The notes: generated by a model from the sequence alone, not told the origin. DNA of 14,297 bases from Candidatus Caldarchaeum sp. (GCA_025058435.1 JANXEM010000034.1:1-14297); one strand, 5' to 3'. Numbered from the stretch's first letter, positions 1-7,683 are shown. Numbers and translations: made by a program.

Positions 1-2
1 TA

Positions 3-473
3 GGCGACGGAAGACTCGGCAACCTAGTGGCTCAAGTGCTCTCAACAGTTGTCCACGAGGTTCACGTCTACGGGAAGCACAAGCGTAAAATGGATATCCT
101 AAGAGACCTAGGACTCAAATGTTTTCATGTGGACGAGTCTCTTGAACCTCATGCCTACGACCTAGTCGTTGAGGCGTCGGGAAAAACGACAGGCCTTGCC
201 ACGGCAGCCAACCTCGTCAAACCACGTGGGTTGCTCGTTCTAAAGACAACTGTCGCAGACGCCGTTTCGCTCAACCTGTCGCCGCTGGTCGTCAACGAGG
301 TTAACCTGCTCGGCTCGAGGTGCGGGCCTTTCCAACCAGCTTTACAAGCTCTCTCTAAAAAATTGGTCAAAGTCCAGCAGTTGGTGGACGCAGTCTACAG
401 CCTAGAGGAGTATTCGACAGCCTTCAAGCACGCCTCCTCTGCGGGCACTTTGAAAATCCTCATCAGACCCTAA
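3..473 (+). CDS. Zinc-type (MDR) alcohol dehydrogenase family protein, C-terminal part only
   Basis: The gene enters from before the window, and only the last 156 codons or so are present, ending at TAA 471-473. The first in-frame codons read GDGRLG, a Rossmann GxGxxG dinucleotide-binding loop. It is followed by a strand, acidic residues and the stretch DLVVEASG, typical of the NAD(P)-binding domain of medium-chain dehydrogenases. The C-terminal ALVKVQQLVDAVYSLEEYSTAF-like region is the usual MDR ending. The catalytic zinc-binding N-terminal half is outside the window, so substrate and metal dependence cannot be judged. The GTG at 27 is internal to the Rossmann domain and is not a real start. 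Family assignment is fairly sure; the substrate is unknown. Confidence 0.8.
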   Translation, partial: GDGRLGNLVAQVLSTVVHEVHVYGKHKRKMDILRDLGLKCFHVDESLEPHAYDLVVEASGKTTGLATAANLVKPRGLLVLKTTVADAVSLNLSPLVVNEVNLLGSRCGPFQPALQALSKKLVKVQQLVDAVYSLEEYSTAFKHASSAGTLKILIRP

Positions 474-690
474 TATCACTTAACAGATGAAAGGCCGGCA
501 ATACAGCTAAGCGACATACTTCTATCACATCCTTCTTCGAAGATCGCTGCAGACGGTAGATCGAAGATGAGGAACTAAACCAAGCTCTGAAACATCCGAA
601 GCGGTATCAAGAGGGCTGATTTCTCTTCAGACCTCATCTAAAAGCATGGCTCGGCAAGACCTCCGCGGGCGCCTAGTCATCGTCCCCTAG
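474..690. other. Intergenic stretch with no gene recognised
   Basis: These 217 bases separate the dehydrogenase gene from the 3' end of tRNA-Val. I see no supported ORF and no tRNA. There is no T-rich run that would make a convincing archaeal terminator. A few GATGA and CTGA words occur, but not with C/D-box spacing. Base composition looks less biased than in the coding regions. Confidence 0.5.
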
Positions 691-764
691 TGGGCCGGGG
701 CGGACTTGAACCGCCGACCTCCACCGCGTCAGGGTGGCGTCATACCAGGCTAGACCACCGGCCC
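691..764 (-). tRNA. tRNA-Val (anticodon GAC)
   Basis: Read on the minus strand, a full cloverleaf forms. The acceptor arm is GGGCCGG with CCGGCCC and discriminator A at 691. The D arm is GTCT/TGAC, with a 13-22 mismatch. The anticodon stem is CCACC/GGTGG with loop CTGACGC, so the anticodon GAC reads GUC and GUU valine codons. The variable loop is AGGTC and the T arm is GGCGG/CCGCC with loop TTCAAGT. There is no intron, and CCA is not encoded. G15 lies at position 750 and C48 is present, so the tertiary Levitt pair is intact and G15 is a normal archaeosine site. The first 15 nt overlap the 3' end of tgtA on the same strand. Confidence 0.96.
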
Positions 765-2345
765 GTTTCTCCGTTCTGTTGGTTTGTTTTCCGATGTATT
801 TAGGCGTTTTTTGGGTTTGAGGTATGTTGTTTGCAGGCTGCGGGCGAGGTCTTTGAGAAATCCCGGATATGTGTCGGGGCCAAAGTCCACGACATAGACA
901 TTTTTGTATCCGTTTCGCGTGATTGTTTCGGCGGTCTTTTCGAAGACCTTTTTTTCGAGTTTTTTCATCAGGTTTTCTGTGTAGTTTGTTTGGGATATCG
1001 GGTAAACGTTGTAGACCGAAAGCGGGATTAGGCCGAAAGGTGTTCCAGCCACGTAAACGTCGAAATCACTGTAGCCGATTGTTTCGGCGATTTTTTCGAG
1101 AAGGTTTGATGTGTTTCTCGAAGTTACGGCTCGATGGCTGACGATTACGGCCGTGTTTGACTGCGGGGCGGAGAATGTTTCGAGATTTTCTACAATTCTC
1201 CTGTATTCCGGTCTTTTGATACTGTTTTCGTCGTAGAGGAACAGGCCTCTCTTCTTGGTTACCGGGGTGTGAATCATCATGGTTTTGACCGTATCTTCAT
1301 CGCTCAACACGTTGGTGAAGGCGTCAAAAAGGGCTGGATGCGCTTTAGCCCTTTTTTCCAAAAGCTCGAAAAGCCTTCCCTCCCAAAGGGCCTGCTTAAC
1401 CGCGTTCACCTCCTCAAAACAAACATGAAGGTTGTGCAAAGCCAACAACCTGAAACGTTCAGGTTTCTCCAACGATTTCAGCTCTCTCGCAGAATATTCC
1501 AGACAAATTCGGCAACTGCAAGGAAGGTATGCAAGATTTTCTATCCGCGTCGTTCCGTCCTGTGTTAGATATCTGTCTTCGCTGGCGAATAGTGCGTACG
1601 AGGCGGAGTCAAACAAATCCACGCCAAGGGCGATTGCGATGGCGAAGACCATCGGATGGCCCGCGCCAAACAGATGAAGAGGCTTGACCGGCCCGAGCAA
1701 GCCACGGGTCGAGGAAATCATCGATGTCAGCTGTTTGTACCGGTACGCAGTCATCAGGGGAACGGGGCTTCCGAGGCAGTATAGACTGAACCCAAGTTTT
1801 TCGTATTCTTCGATGCATCGGGCGACCAAATCTCTGTAAAGTCCTCCCTGAACGGGGCCGACCCAGACGCATCTGCTTTCCGGTTCAACCAACTCCATCG
1901 TCAGTTTCACATTTGCCAAAGTTTCCTCGACAGTTTTCTCCGCCTCCCGCCGGCTCACCAACCCAGTCGGCCTGTCAAGCGGGACAGCTATGTCCGAGCC
2001 TATCGACTCCTGAAAAACAGCGATATCAGCGGCTGATGCAGCCACGTCGCCGTAAACCAACACCTGATAGCCGCCGGAATCAGTCATCACCACACCGTCG
2101 AAATCGATAAACCCGTGAACACCTTTTTCAACAACGGTCTCCTTAAACCGTTTCAAAAGAATGTAGGCGTTCGTGATGACTATTTGACAACGAAACAGCT
2201 TCTTCATCTCCATAGGGGGTATTACTTGGTTGACGGGGTTGATGACCGGAACGAAGGCAGGCGTTTCAACCTTCTTACCGCCCAAATGAAGGACGCCGAT
2301 CCTACCCAGCAAATCCTTATGCTTTATTTCGAACTCGGCCTTCAT
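750..2345 (-). CDS. tgtA: Archaeosine tRNA-guanine transglycosylase
   Basis: TgtA exchanges guanine for preQ0 at position 15 in the D-loop of archaeal tRNAs, the first committed step of archaeosine formation. The 531-residue product opens with the family sequence FEIKHKDLLGRIG. It has the active-site segment MTDSGGYQ (D89), PVQGGLY (164-170) and GVDLFDSA (241-248), which carries the second catalytic Asp. The zinc site is CSCRIC (276-281) plus H304, with the usual CxCx2Cx22H spacing. A C1-like domain follows, including PFGLIPLSVYNVYP. The protein then ends in a charged tail, and I see no C-terminal PUA domain, unlike the Pyrococcus enzyme of about 580 residues. ATG 2345 was chosen over TTG 2390 because homology begins there and a TATA-like element lies 31 bp upstream. 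The last 15 nt overlap tRNA-Val. Confidence 0.94.
   Translation of the reverse strand: MKAEFEIKHKDLLGRIGVLHLGGKKVETPAFVPVINPVNQVIPPMEMKKLFRCQIVITNAYILLKRFKETVVEKGVHGFIDFDGVVMTDSGGYQVLVYGDVAASAADIAVFQESIGSDIAVPLDRPTGLVSRREAEKTVEETLANVKLTMELVEPESRCVWVGPVQGGLYRDLVARCIEEYEKLGFSLYCLGSPVPLMTAYRYKQLTSMISSTRGLLGPVKPLHLFGAGHPMVFAIAIALGVDLFDSASYALFASEDRYLTQDGTTRIENLAYLPCSCRICLEYSARELKSLEKPERFRLLALHNLHVCFEEVNAVKQALWEGRLFELLEKRAKAHPALFDAFTNVLSDEDTVKTMMIHTPVTKKRGLFLYDENSIKRPEYRRIVENLETFSAPQSNTAVIVSHRAVTSRNTSNLLEKIAETIGYSDFDVYVAGTPFGLIPLSVYNVYPISQTNYTENLMKKLEKKVFEKTAETITRNGYKNVYVVDFGPDTYPGFLKDLARSLQTTYLKPKKRLNTSENKPTERRNGPVV
796..803 (-). promoter_or_regulatory. Possible TATA box for tRNA-Val inside tgtA
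   Basis: On the minus strand the word CTAAATAC is centred about 35 nt before the tRNA 5' end, preceded by a purine-rich tract. A start about 25 nt downstream would leave a leader of roughly 10 nt for RNase P to remove. It lies inside the tgtA coding sequence. The call rests on spacing and composition only. Confidence 0.35.
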
Positions 2346-2371
2346 CCAGAAACACACCCGACGCCAACCAA

Positions 2372-2380
2372 GTATTAAAT
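2372..2380 (-). promoter_or_regulatory. TATA box of tgtA
   Basis: On the minus strand ATTTAATAC is centred 31 bp before ATG 2345. This predicts a leaderless or very short-leader transcript. It argues against the longer TTG start at 2390, which would lie upstream of the element. Confidence 0.5.
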
Positions 2381-2394
2381 CACGAGGCAAACCA

Positions 2395-2402
2395 TTATTA
2401 AC
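2395..2402 (+). promoter_or_regulatory. TATA box of the PAC2-family gene
   Basis: TTATTAAC is centred about 28 bp before ATG 2426, which fits a leaderless transcript. It faces away from the tgtA TATA box within the 80-bp divergent intergenic region. Confidence 0.45.
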
Positions 2403-2425
2403 ACCGTCACTTAACAGAAAACAGC

Positions 2426-3127
2426 ATGCTCGAAACCGAAGTCTTTTCCGTCGACAGAAACGAGAACTTGAAGGTGTCGAACGGAGTTTTGGTCGAAGGA
2501 CTGCCCGGCATCGGGCTCGTCGCCAAAGTGGCGGTCGCTTATTTGTTACGCAACATGGAAGTGAGGAAGATAGTGAGGTTTTTTTCGCCCTTCTACCCGG
2601 CCATCGGCTACATTTCTGAAGGCAAACTGGTTTTCAGCTTCGCCGACATCTACCTCGCAAACCACACACCACCGTTACTCATTCTCTACGGAAACGCCCA
2701 ACCTTCCACAAGCTACGGACAATACGACCTATGCCAAAAAATCATCGACGTCTCGAAAAAAATCGGTGCATCAACCGTCCTCACCATAGGAGGTTACGGC
2801 AAAGAATCCGTATCCGAAAGAAGAACGATTTACTGCTCGTCGACAGATTCTTCGTTCCTCGACGAATGGGTGAAGAAGGTGGACGGCGTCAAATACAGCG
2901 GTCAGATAGTGGGTGCCGCAGGGCTTTTGACGGTGCTTGCTTCGGAGTCGGGGATGCAGAATTTTTCGATGCTCGTCGAAACCGCCGAAATGGCTCCAGA
3001 CTTTTTCGCAGCGAGACGTGCCGTGGAAGCACTCGTCAAACTTTTGGACCTTAAAATGAAAATTCCGACCGCCGAAGAGCTTTCCAAAGCATACCTCCTC
3101 AGCCTCATGGATTTCGAAGCCTTTTAA
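2426..3127 (+). CDS. PAC2-family protein (proteasome assembly chaperone 2-like)
   Basis: The 233-residue product has the hallmark N-terminal segment EGLPGIGLVAKVAVAYLL (24-41). It also has TVLTIGGYG near residue 128 and GAAGLL in the second half, as in archaeal PAC2 (former DUF75) proteins of similar length. Eukaryotic PAC2 helps assemble the 20S proteasome alpha ring. The archaeal members share the fold, but their role is not firmly established, so the function should be read as a family label. No signal peptide or membrane segment is evident, so the protein should be cytosolic. It is divergent from tgtA and is followed 48 bp later by a PDCD5 gene, a neighbourhood of informational and protein-handling genes. 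The start ATG is supported by TATA spacing. Confidence 0.85.
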   Translation: MLETEVFSVDRNENLKVSNGVLVEGLPGIGLVAKVAVAYLLRNMEVRKIVRFFSPFYPAIGYISEGKLVFSFADIYLANHTPPLLILYGNAQPSTSYGQYDLCQKIIDVSKKIGASTVLTIGGYGKESVSERRTIYCSSTDSSFLDEWVKKVDGVKYSGQIVGAAGLLTVLASESGMQNFSMLVETAEMAPDFFAARRAVEALVKLLDLKMKIPTAEELSKAYLLSLMDFEAF

Positions 3128-3137
3128 ACTGCATGAG

Positions 3138-3148
3138 GTTAAATATTT
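3138..3148 (+). promoter_or_regulatory. TATA box of the PDCD5 gene
   Basis: The A/T-rich element GTTAAATATTT lies between the PAC2-gene stop and ATG 3176 and is centred about 32 bp before that ATG. It is the only AT-rich element in the gap. Confidence 0.5.
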
Positions 3149-3175
3149 GGGAACACATTCGGTTGTTTAGGCTGG

Positions 3176-3517
3176 ATGTCGGCTGAAGACGAAGAGCTTG
3201 AGCGGATTCGGCAGCAGAAGATGGCAGAGATGCAGGCGAGGGTCGCCGAGGAGCAGGCGCGGCGGCAGAGGGAGCTCGAGAAGGCGGCGGCCCTTCGGGT
3301 TATTTTGACACCGGAAGCTCGGCAAAGGCTGAACAACCTCAAACTCATCAAACCCGAAATAGCGGAAAAAGTTGAATCCTACCTGATACAGATTTCGCAG
3401 AGCGGCAACGTCCGGCTCCCCATAGACGACGACGGCCTTAAACTCATTCTCGACAAAATCATGCCCAAGAAAAAAGAGACGAAGATTGAATGGCGTTCGA
3501 GGAACACGGGGTGGTGA
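3176..3517 (+). CDS. PDCD5-family DNA-binding protein
   Basis: This 113-residue protein matches the archaeal PDCD5/TFAR19 family (former DUF122) in length and layout. A charged N-terminal helix (residues 1-45) is rich in Glu, Gln and Arg, with the segment EEQARRQRELEKAAALRVILT. A compact helical core follows, including LTPEARQRLNNLKLIKPEIAEKVE. The C-terminus is VRLPIDDDGLKLILDKI followed by a basic tail. Family members bind nucleic acids and usually sit beside ribosomal or other informational genes in archaea, but their exact role is unclear. The gene has its own TATA-like element, and its stop is only 2 nt before the next start, so the two are probably co-transcribed. Confidence 0.9.
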   Translation: MSAEDEELERIRQQKMAEMQARVAEEQARRQRELEKAAALRVILTPEARQRLNNLKLIKPEIAEKVESYLIQISQSGNVRLPIDDDGLKLILDKIMPKKKETKIEWRSRNTGW

Positions 3518-3519
3518 AA

Positions 3520-3930
3520 ATGGTCTACATCGACGAAAGAACTCATCTGGAAAAGTTTCGCCAGTTCATAATCCTCAACACATGTGCTTCTTACATGCCG
3601 GCCGCCTACCTCCACGACACATCGGTTTTCCCCGAAAGAGACGCCGAACACGGCACAATATACGTCGAAGCTGTCTCCAAAGTTCCTCTCCGGGAAATGA
3701 GAGACGTCAAGTTCGTCAAGGTCGCTGAAGTACTCGGCGTAATCTACAAGTCGAAAAGCGGGAACACAGATTTGAAGTGGCGGCAGCTAAAGGGGCCTTT
3801 CGGGAGGGTTACGGGCGAAGCATCGCCGAATTCGGTCGTCAACCTCCTTGAATCTGGGGTTTTGAGGAAGGATTATCTCCTCAAAAAAATCGAAGAATCA
3901 GCTCCCAAAGCTGAAGAAGGGACCGGTTAA
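3520..3930 (+). CDS. Unrecognised protein of 136 residues, downstream of PDCD5
   Basis: I do not recognise this family. The product begins MVYIDERTHLEKFRQF. It is predicted soluble and mixed alpha/beta, has one Cys and no membrane segment or signal peptide, and ends in an acidic tail (EESAPKAEEGTG). ATG 3520 was chosen over ATG 3490 because it follows the PDCD5 stop by 2 nt and has the purine-rich GGTGGTGA just upstream. The earlier ATG would overlap PDCD5 by 28 nt. Codon usage resembles the neighbours and the frame is clean, so it looks like a real gene. In many archaea PDCD5 is followed by ribosomal proteins L39e and L31e, and this sequence does not resemble either. The context hints at an informational role, but this is inference. 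Confidence 0.75.
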   Translation: MVYIDERTHLEKFRQFIILNTCASYMPAAYLHDTSVFPERDAEHGTIYVEAVSKVPLREMRDVKFVKVAEVLGVIYKSKSGNTDLKWRQLKGPFGRVTGEASPNSVVNLLESGVLRKDYLLKKIEESAPKAEEGTG

Positions 3931-3935
3931 GCATA

Positions 3936-3946
3936 CGCTTAAGAAG
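3936..3946 (+). promoter_or_regulatory. Possible TATA box of argG
   Basis: CGCTTAAGAAG in the 39-bp gap is centred about 29 bp before ATG 3970. The match is weak but the spacing fits a leaderless argG-argH transcript. Confidence 0.35.
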
Positions 3947-3969
3947 GGGTTTTCTTTTGGGAAGATGTT

Positions 3970-5154
3970 ATGAAGGTGGCTTTAGCCTACAGCGGTGGCC
4001 TCGACACGACGGTGATGATAAAATGGATCAGCCAGCGTTACGACGCCGAAGTCATCACCGTAACAGTTGATGTAGGACAGGACGAAGATTTTGACGAAAT
4101 CGAGCAGAAGGCCTACAAAAGCGGTGCCGTCAAACATTACAGCGTCGACGCCAAACAAAAGTTCGCCGAAGAATATGTTGCGAAAGCGATTAAAGCCAAC
4201 GCCCTCTACGAGAAAAGTTATCCTCTTTCCTCCGCTTTGAGCAGGCCTTTGATCGCTGAAGAAACGGCGAAGGTCGCGTTGAAGGAGGGATGTGACGCCG
4301 TCGCCCATGGTTGTACAGGAAAGGGGAACGACCAGCTCCGTTTCGACGCAACTTTTGCGTCGGTCGCACCCGACCTGAAGATCATCGCACCCGTCCGAGA
4401 ATGGAACATGAGCCGGGACGAAGAAATCGAATACGCCCTCGAACACAACCTCCCCATCAACCCTGTCAAAAGCAGGTTCAGCGTCGACGAAAACCTCTGG
4501 GGCAGGTCCATCGAAGCCGCCGAGCTCGAAGACCCGTGGACCGAGCCCCCGACCGAGGCCTTCAAACTCGTTAAACCAATCGAACAAACACCTGACAAGC
4601 CGGAAGAGCTGGTCGTCGGCTTCGACGACGGAATTCCCACCACATTAAACGGCGAAAAGATGGGATTGGTCAAGTTGATTCGACACCTCAACCTCCTCGG
4701 AGGCCTTCACGGCTACGGGCTGGCCGACCACGTCGAAGACAGGGTCGTGGGCATAAAGTCAAGAGAGGTCTATGAATTGCCGGCCGCGCTCATCCTGATA
4801 AACGCCCATTCAGACCTCGAAAAAATGTACTTGGGCCGTCGGTTCCAATCCTTCAAACAGGTCGTCGACGCGACTTGGGCCGAGCTCGTCTACGGCGGTC
4901 TTTGGGCTGACCCGCTGCGCAAAGCTTTGGACCAATTCATCGACTATTCTCAGAGGGGCTTGAAAGGTGAGGTCAGGCTGCGTCTTTTCAAAGGTTCCAT
5001 GCGGATCTTGGGCCGGAGGGCCGAAAAGCCGTTGTATCATCACCGTTACATCACCTATGCTCGGGAAAGCGTTTTCGACCAGAAGGCGGGTGAAGGTTTT
5101 TCGAAGCTGTGGAGCCTTGAAACCCGTTTGAGCAGTTTGAGGGAGAAGGTTTAG
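3970..5154 (+). CDS. argG: Argininosuccinate synthase
   Basis: ArgG condenses citrulline and aspartate with ATP to form argininosuccinate, the penultimate step of arginine synthesis. The 394-residue length is normal. The ATP pyrophosphatase loop AYSGGLDTT is at residues 6-14. The citrulline/aspartate-binding segment GCTGKGNDQLRFD is at 114-126, and SVDENLWGRSIEAAELEDPW at 171-190 is near-identical to the family signature. All expected motifs are intact. The gene starts a two-gene operon with argH, separated by a single base. A TATA-like element lies about 29 bp upstream. Its placement next to a LysW cluster suggests citrulline comes from ornithine made by the same LysW machinery, but argF is not in the window. 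Confidence 0.97.
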   Translation: MKVALAYSGGLDTTVMIKWISQRYDAEVITVTVDVGQDEDFDEIEQKAYKSGAVKHYSVDAKQKFAEEYVAKAIKANALYEKSYPLSSALSRPLIAEETAKVALKEGCDAVAHGCTGKGNDQLRFDATFASVAPDLKIIAPVREWNMSRDEEIEYALEHNLPINPVKSRFSVDENLWGRSIEAAELEDPWTEPPTEAFKLVKPIEQTPDKPEELVVGFDDGIPTTLNGEKMGLVKLIRHLNLLGGLHGYGLADHVEDRVVGIKSREVYELPAALILINAHSDLEKMYLGRRFQSFKQVVDATWAELVYGGLWADPLRKALDQFIDYSQRGLKGEVRLRLFKGSMRILGRRAEKPLYHHRYITYARESVFDQKAGEGFSKLWSLETRLSSLREKV

Positions 5155-5155
5155 G

Positions 5156-6589
5156 TTGGAGGCGCCGCACCGCGGCGGAATGCTTTCAAGGAAGATGGAT
5201 GAAGACGCCGCACGCTATGCATCTTCATCCTCCTTCGACAGAGAAATCCTCGAAGCGACTGTTTACGTCAACGCCGCACATGTAAAGGCGTTGGAAAAAC
5301 TCGGCGTCATCAAACATCAAGAAGCCAGGGAAGCTCTGGAAGTTCTACGGTCTTTTTTGTTGCAGAGGCCGGAAATTCCGGAGACAGCGGAAGACATCCA
5401 CATCTTCATCGAATCTCTGGTGTCGAAGGCCGTCCCGGCTGTTGGTGAGATGCTTGCTCTGGGTAAAAGCAGGAACGATGCGGTTGTTGCGGCCGTCAAA
5501 CTCGAAGCGAAGCGGAGGATATATTCTCTTATGCAGCGAATTCTCGAAGCCGTCGAAGAACTTCTCAATCGCAGCATGGTTGACAAGGAGACGCTGTTTC
5601 CCGTCTACACCCATCTTCAAAGGGCCGCGCCGGCAACCTTTGGTTTTATCCTTCAGTCGTATGCCGTGAGGCTTCTCCGCTCCGTTTCGGCCTTGAACGC
5701 TGCTTTAGACGGATGTGAAGAATGTCCCCTCGGCTCGGCAGCCGTCGCCGGCACCTCCATACCGCTCGACAGAAGATTCATCGCCGAAACTCTCGGGTTC
5801 AAGAAGATTAGCGTCAACGCTTTGGAGGCCACGGCCTCCCGGGATTTCCTCATCGGCCTGCTTTCAGCCCTTCTTCAGACCGCTGTAGTGTTGTCTTCTT
5901 TTGCTGAGGAGATGGTTTTGTACAGCTCCGAGGAGTTTGGGCTTTTGTCGATGCCGGAAGAATTTTCCGCTACAAGCAGTATCATGCCGCAGAAACGCAA
6001 CCCCGTCGTCGCCGAAATCATGCGTACGAAAACGGCGGAGCTGCTGGGTCTTCTCACATCCGTCACCTTGATTTTGACCCGTCAGCCAAGCGGCTACAAC
6101 CTCGACCTCCAACAGACCACTCCAAAGCTCTGGAAAGCTGTTGAAGAAGTCGACGAAAGCATCAAACTTTTGACCAAAATCGTCAAATCCGTCGAAGTCG
6201 TCCGTGAAAGGGCTCGCGAGGCCTGCGGCCCTCCGACGGCGGCGGTCGAAATAGCCAACATCCTATCCGTGGAGAAAGGCGTTGGCTTCCGCACGGCCCA
6301 CCAAATTGCGGCCAAAATCAGCAGAAGTTTGGCATCGCAGACCCTTGACCAGAAAAGGTTGAACGAAATCTTTAGGGAACATGGTCTCGAGACGTTGAAG
6401 ATGGAGGAGGTGATGTCGATGATGGACCCGGTGAAAGTGGTCGGCCGCTATGAGGTCGACGGTTCGGCGAATCCTGTAATAGTAGCCGAAACAAGCGATT
6501 TACTTTTGAGCGAGGCCAGACGGTTGAAGACCGACATCCAGCTTCGGGACAAAGAGCTGTCGGATGTTTTCGACCGGTTGTTAGGCTGA
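5156..6589 (+). CDS. argH: Argininosuccinate lyase
   Basis: ArgH splits argininosuccinate into arginine and fumarate. It is a member of the fumarase/aspartase superfamily and is normally a homotetramer. The 477-residue product has EDIHIFIE (79-86), GKSRNDAV (103-110), YTHLQRA (151-157) and the signature loop TSSIMPQKRNP (273-283), with its catalytic Ser and Lys. YNLDLQQTTPKLW follows. Two usually conserved glutamines are alanine: SRNDQ is SRNDA and RAQP is RAAP. The start is taken as TTG 5156 because the N-terminal HRGGMLSRKMDE aligns with the family start and GGGAGAAGG lies just upstream. ATG 5180 is the alternative. The gene is one base after argG. Its 3' end overlaps the convergent lysK gene by 9 bp. 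Confidence 0.94.
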   Translation: MEAPHRGGMLSRKMDEDAARYASSSSFDREILEATVYVNAAHVKALEKLGVIKHQEAREALEVLRSFLLQRPEIPETAEDIHIFIESLVSKAVPAVGEMLALGKSRNDAVVAAVKLEAKRRIYSLMQRILEAVEELLNRSMVDKETLFPVYTHLQRAAPATFGFILQSYAVRLLRSVSALNAALDGCEECPLGSAAVAGTSIPLDRRFIAETLGFKKISVNALEATASRDFLIGLLSALLQTAVVLSSFAEEMVLYSSEEFGLLSMPEEFSATSSIMPQKRNPVVAEIMRTKTAELLGLLTSVTLILTRQPSGYNLDLQQTTPKLWKAVEEVDESIKLLTKIVKSVEVVRERAREACGPPTAAVEIANILSVEKGVGFRTAHQIAAKISRSLASQTLDQKRLNEIFREHGLETLKMEEVMSMMDPVKVVGRYEVDGSANPVIVAETSDLLLSEARRLKTDIQLRDKELSDVFDRLLG

Positions 6590-7678
6590 ATCATTTTCTT
6601 TGGCGAATTCTGCGTAGATTTTGGCCGCTGTGATGATGTCTTTTATTTCGACTGTTTCCATGGCTGTGTGGGCGAGGGTTGAGTCGCCGGGGCCGCATGC
6701 CACGATGTTTGGTGTGACGGCGACAAGTGTGTTCATGTCGCTTGTTCCTGTTTTTTTGACGACTTTGGGTTTCAGCCCCAGCCGAAGCATGGCTCTCTGC
6801 AGCCCTCTGGCGGCGGCGTTTCCGACGCTTGTCACGACGGGCTCGGTGATGTCGACGACCTGCATTTCGCAGTCCGATGCTTTTACGAACTGCTCCAGCT
6901 TTGAAATGATTTCTTTTGAAGTGTAGGGATGCGGAAAACGGATGTTCAAAGTTCCTTCCGCTTTCTCCGGAATTCTGCTAATCCAGTCACCGGCATGCAG
7001 AGTCGTCAGCGCCGACGTTATTTCCTCGTACCGTTCACCGCCGAACTCATGCTCCACCAAATTCCACAGCCTGAGAATTTTGGTCAAAGCCGATTCCGCG
7101 ATGTACGGAGCTGATGCGTGGCCTCCTTTCGCACGGGCGTGAACTTTGACGCTGACACTTCCCCTGTACGAAACAGCTATCCCGATGGTTCCCGTCGGCT
7201 CTCCGATGATGATTGAATCGGCTTTGAGACCTTCTTCGACCAGCTTCTTCGCGCCGCTGCCCATCCCCTCTTCGTCGACAAGACCAGCGACAATCAGCCG
7301 AACGTTCTTCAACTTGTCGGAAAGGTATCCACCGGCCAAAAGCATCGCGGACAAAGGCCCTTTCGCATCGACCGCACCCCTGCCGCTAATCCTTCCTTCA
7401 GAAACTTTGACCCGGAGTTCGCCGGGCACCGTGTCGACGTGGCTGACCAACATGACCGTCCGCCCACCCCTTCCAACCGCGGCGAAATAGTTGCCGACCT
7501 CATCCCTCCAAACATCACGGTATCCAAGGTCTCCGCAGACACGGTACCAAGTTCTTTCCAGACGCCGCTCTTCACCGGGCGGAGTGTAGACTTCCAGCAG
7601 TTGGACAAGCGTTGAAACCACGGCCTCTCGGTATATCTCCACCGAGCTCAAATCCGTTTCCGAAAGACAGGTTCGCAA
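6581..7678 (-). CDS. lysK: [LysW]-lysine (or ornithine) hydrolase, M20 family
   Basis: LysK releases the finished amino acid from the carrier protein LysW by cleaving the isopeptide bond, the last step of the LysW route. It is a metal-dependent M20-family carboxypeptidase. Visible metal and catalytic motifs are HVDTVPG (H80, D82), GAVDAKGP (D104), VDEEG (E136, E137), GEPTG (E160) and a late His in LAHTAME. GGHASAP (186-192) belongs to the dimerisation lid. The start is uncertain. TTG 7678 gives 365 residues, while TTG 7651 or GTG 7642 would give an N-terminus closer to the family. The gene is divergent from the cyclic-DPG synthetase-like gene with a shared 57-bp promoter region. It is separated from the rest of the lys operon by that gene and converges on argH. 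Confidence 0.92.
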   Translation of the reverse strand: MRTCLSETDLSSVEIYREAVVSTLVQLLEVYTPPGEERRLERTWYRVCGDLGYRDVWRDEVGNYFAAVGRGGRTVMLVSHVDTVPGELRVKVSEGRISGRGAVDAKGPLSAMLLAGGYLSDKLKNVRLIVAGLVDEEGMGSGAKKLVEEGLKADSIIIGEPTGTIGIAVSYRGSVSVKVHARAKGGHASAPYIAESALTKILRLWNLVEHEFGGERYEEITSALTTLHAGDWISRIPEKAEGTLNIRFPHPYTSKEIISKLEQFVKASDCEMQVVDITEPVVTSVGNAAARGLQRAMLRLGLKPKVVKKTGTSDMNTLVAVTPNIVACGPGDSTLAHTAMETVEIKDIITAAKIYAEFAKENDSA

Positions 7679-7683
7679 CCGTT

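Noticed and set aside
480..640. Possible C/D-box guide RNA between the dehydrogenase gene and tRNA-Val
   Set aside because: GATGA and CTGA words occur, but a convincing C'/D' pair with about 10-12 nt guide spacing is not seen.
2345..2390. Longer tgtA start at TTG 2390
   Set aside because: The extra 15 residues are not family-like and would include the TATA element. ATG 2345 fits homology and promoter spacing.
3490..3519. ATG 3490 as start of the gene after PDCD5
   Set aside because: It would overlap PDCD5 by 28 nt. ATG 3520 has better spacing and a purine-rich tract upstream.
3982..4691. Large minus-strand ORFs opposite argG
   Set aside because: These are shadow frames of a gene with complete ArgG motifs. 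They have no start signals and no family resemblance.
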